Assembly: GCA_021772705.1 (NCBI GenBank)
Contig: JAJFLN010000365.1
Span: 1-13,707, forward strand
Direction of reading: 5' to 3'
Source of the DNA: Candidatus Cloacimonadota bacterium
GTDB lineage: Bacteria; Muiribacteriota; UBA6191; JACPRK01
DNA length: 13,707 nucleotides
Shown here: positions 13,641 to 13,707 of the stretch, piece after piece
How positions within the stretch are numbered: the stretch's first letter is position 1
Layout of the letters: each line of letters begins with the position of its first letter
Notes under the pieces: model-generated
Database searches by the model: none
What the model was told of the DNA's origin: nothing
Seen by the model: the letters and a program-made list of their open reading frames with translations, nothing else
Position numbers and translations under genes: made by a program

Positions 13641-13707
13641 AGCTTGTCGAAGGATGAACGGAGCGGGCGGCCATATCGTCTGAGCCTGTCGAAGCATGTC
13701 CTGAGCT
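13629..13707. repeat. CCTGAGCYTGTCGAAG-type dispersed repeat, running off the window edge
   Basis: The core appears at 13637-13652, again in variant form at 13679-13694, and starts a third time at 13698, where the window ends. The first copy is flanked by arms CCGCTCGTCCT (13629-13639) and AGGATGAACGG (13651-13661), which pair at 9 of 11 positions. This is the palindromic CGTTCGTCCTGAGC...TCGAAGGATGAACG type found between genes in many unrelated bacteria, from my general knowledge of genome sequences. Its function is not known to me. Confidence 0.7.

Noticed and set aside
13414..13641. Open frame of 75 codons with a 20-residue repeat
   Set aside because: The repeat follows simply from the 60-base tandem DNA repeat, which keeps frame because 60 is divisible by 3. 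There is no ribosome site and no conserved-protein character.
13501..13707. CRISPR array
   Set aside because: The units are directly abutting 60-base copies with no unique spacers, and no cas genes are nearby.
1..13707. tRNA, rRNA or insertion sequence genes
   Set aside because: I saw no tRNA-like cloverleaf, rRNA segment or transposase frame.

Overview
The window is GC-rich bacterial DNA with tightly packed genes and frequent GTG starts. Most genes overlap by 1 to 4 bases or nearly touch. The Hanks-type Ser/Thr kinases, a CHASE2 sensor, a ZAS/FecR protein and type IV-pilin-like proteins suggest a Gram-negative, environmentally versatile lineage such as Acidobacteriota, Myxococcota or a related phylum. 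This taxonomic guess is inference; no rRNA or marker gene is present.

Region 1 (1-3008, minus strand) is a molybdate (or tungstate) uptake operon. Its order is modA, an XRE-type regulator fused to a molybdate-binding-like domain, modB, then modC, which runs off the left edge. The regulator lies between the periplasmic binding protein and the permease. A 131-bp gap (3009-3139) upstream of modA holds a hairpin repeat and an AT-richer putative promoter.

Region 2 (3140-11781, minus strand) looks like one seven-gene transcription unit. In transcription order it encodes: a tail-anchored pseudokinase lacking the usual catalytic residues; a membrane Ser/Thr kinase with a shortened CHASE2-like sensor; a ZAS (zf-HC2)/FecR transmembrane protein; a PilW/GspJ-like prepilin; a PilX/GspK-like pseudopilin; a secreted protein of unknown family; and a second membrane Ser/Thr kinase with a full CHASE2 sensor. 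All junctions are 39 bp or less, and five overlap. The gene content suggests an envelope-sensing phosphorylation module tied to an exported pilus-like or secretion structure, whose core machinery would have to be encoded elsewhere.

Region 3 (11843-13299, plus strand) is divergent from region 2. It holds two overlapping paralogous genes, each encoding an N-terminal receiver domain and a C-terminal helical hairpin. The hairpin resembles a histidine-kinase DHp domain (motif HSINN) but has no ATPase domain. They may be phosphotransfer proteins or dimeric regulators, and the shared 61-bp intergenic region suggests they work with the kinase operon.

Region 4 (13300-13707) has no convincing gene. 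It is a dense array of intergenic repeats: a 10-bp inverted repeat, two tandem 60-bp units, and copies of a CCTGAGCYTGTCGAAG-type element that run off the right edge. The best candidate for an undescribed system is regions 2 and 3 together.
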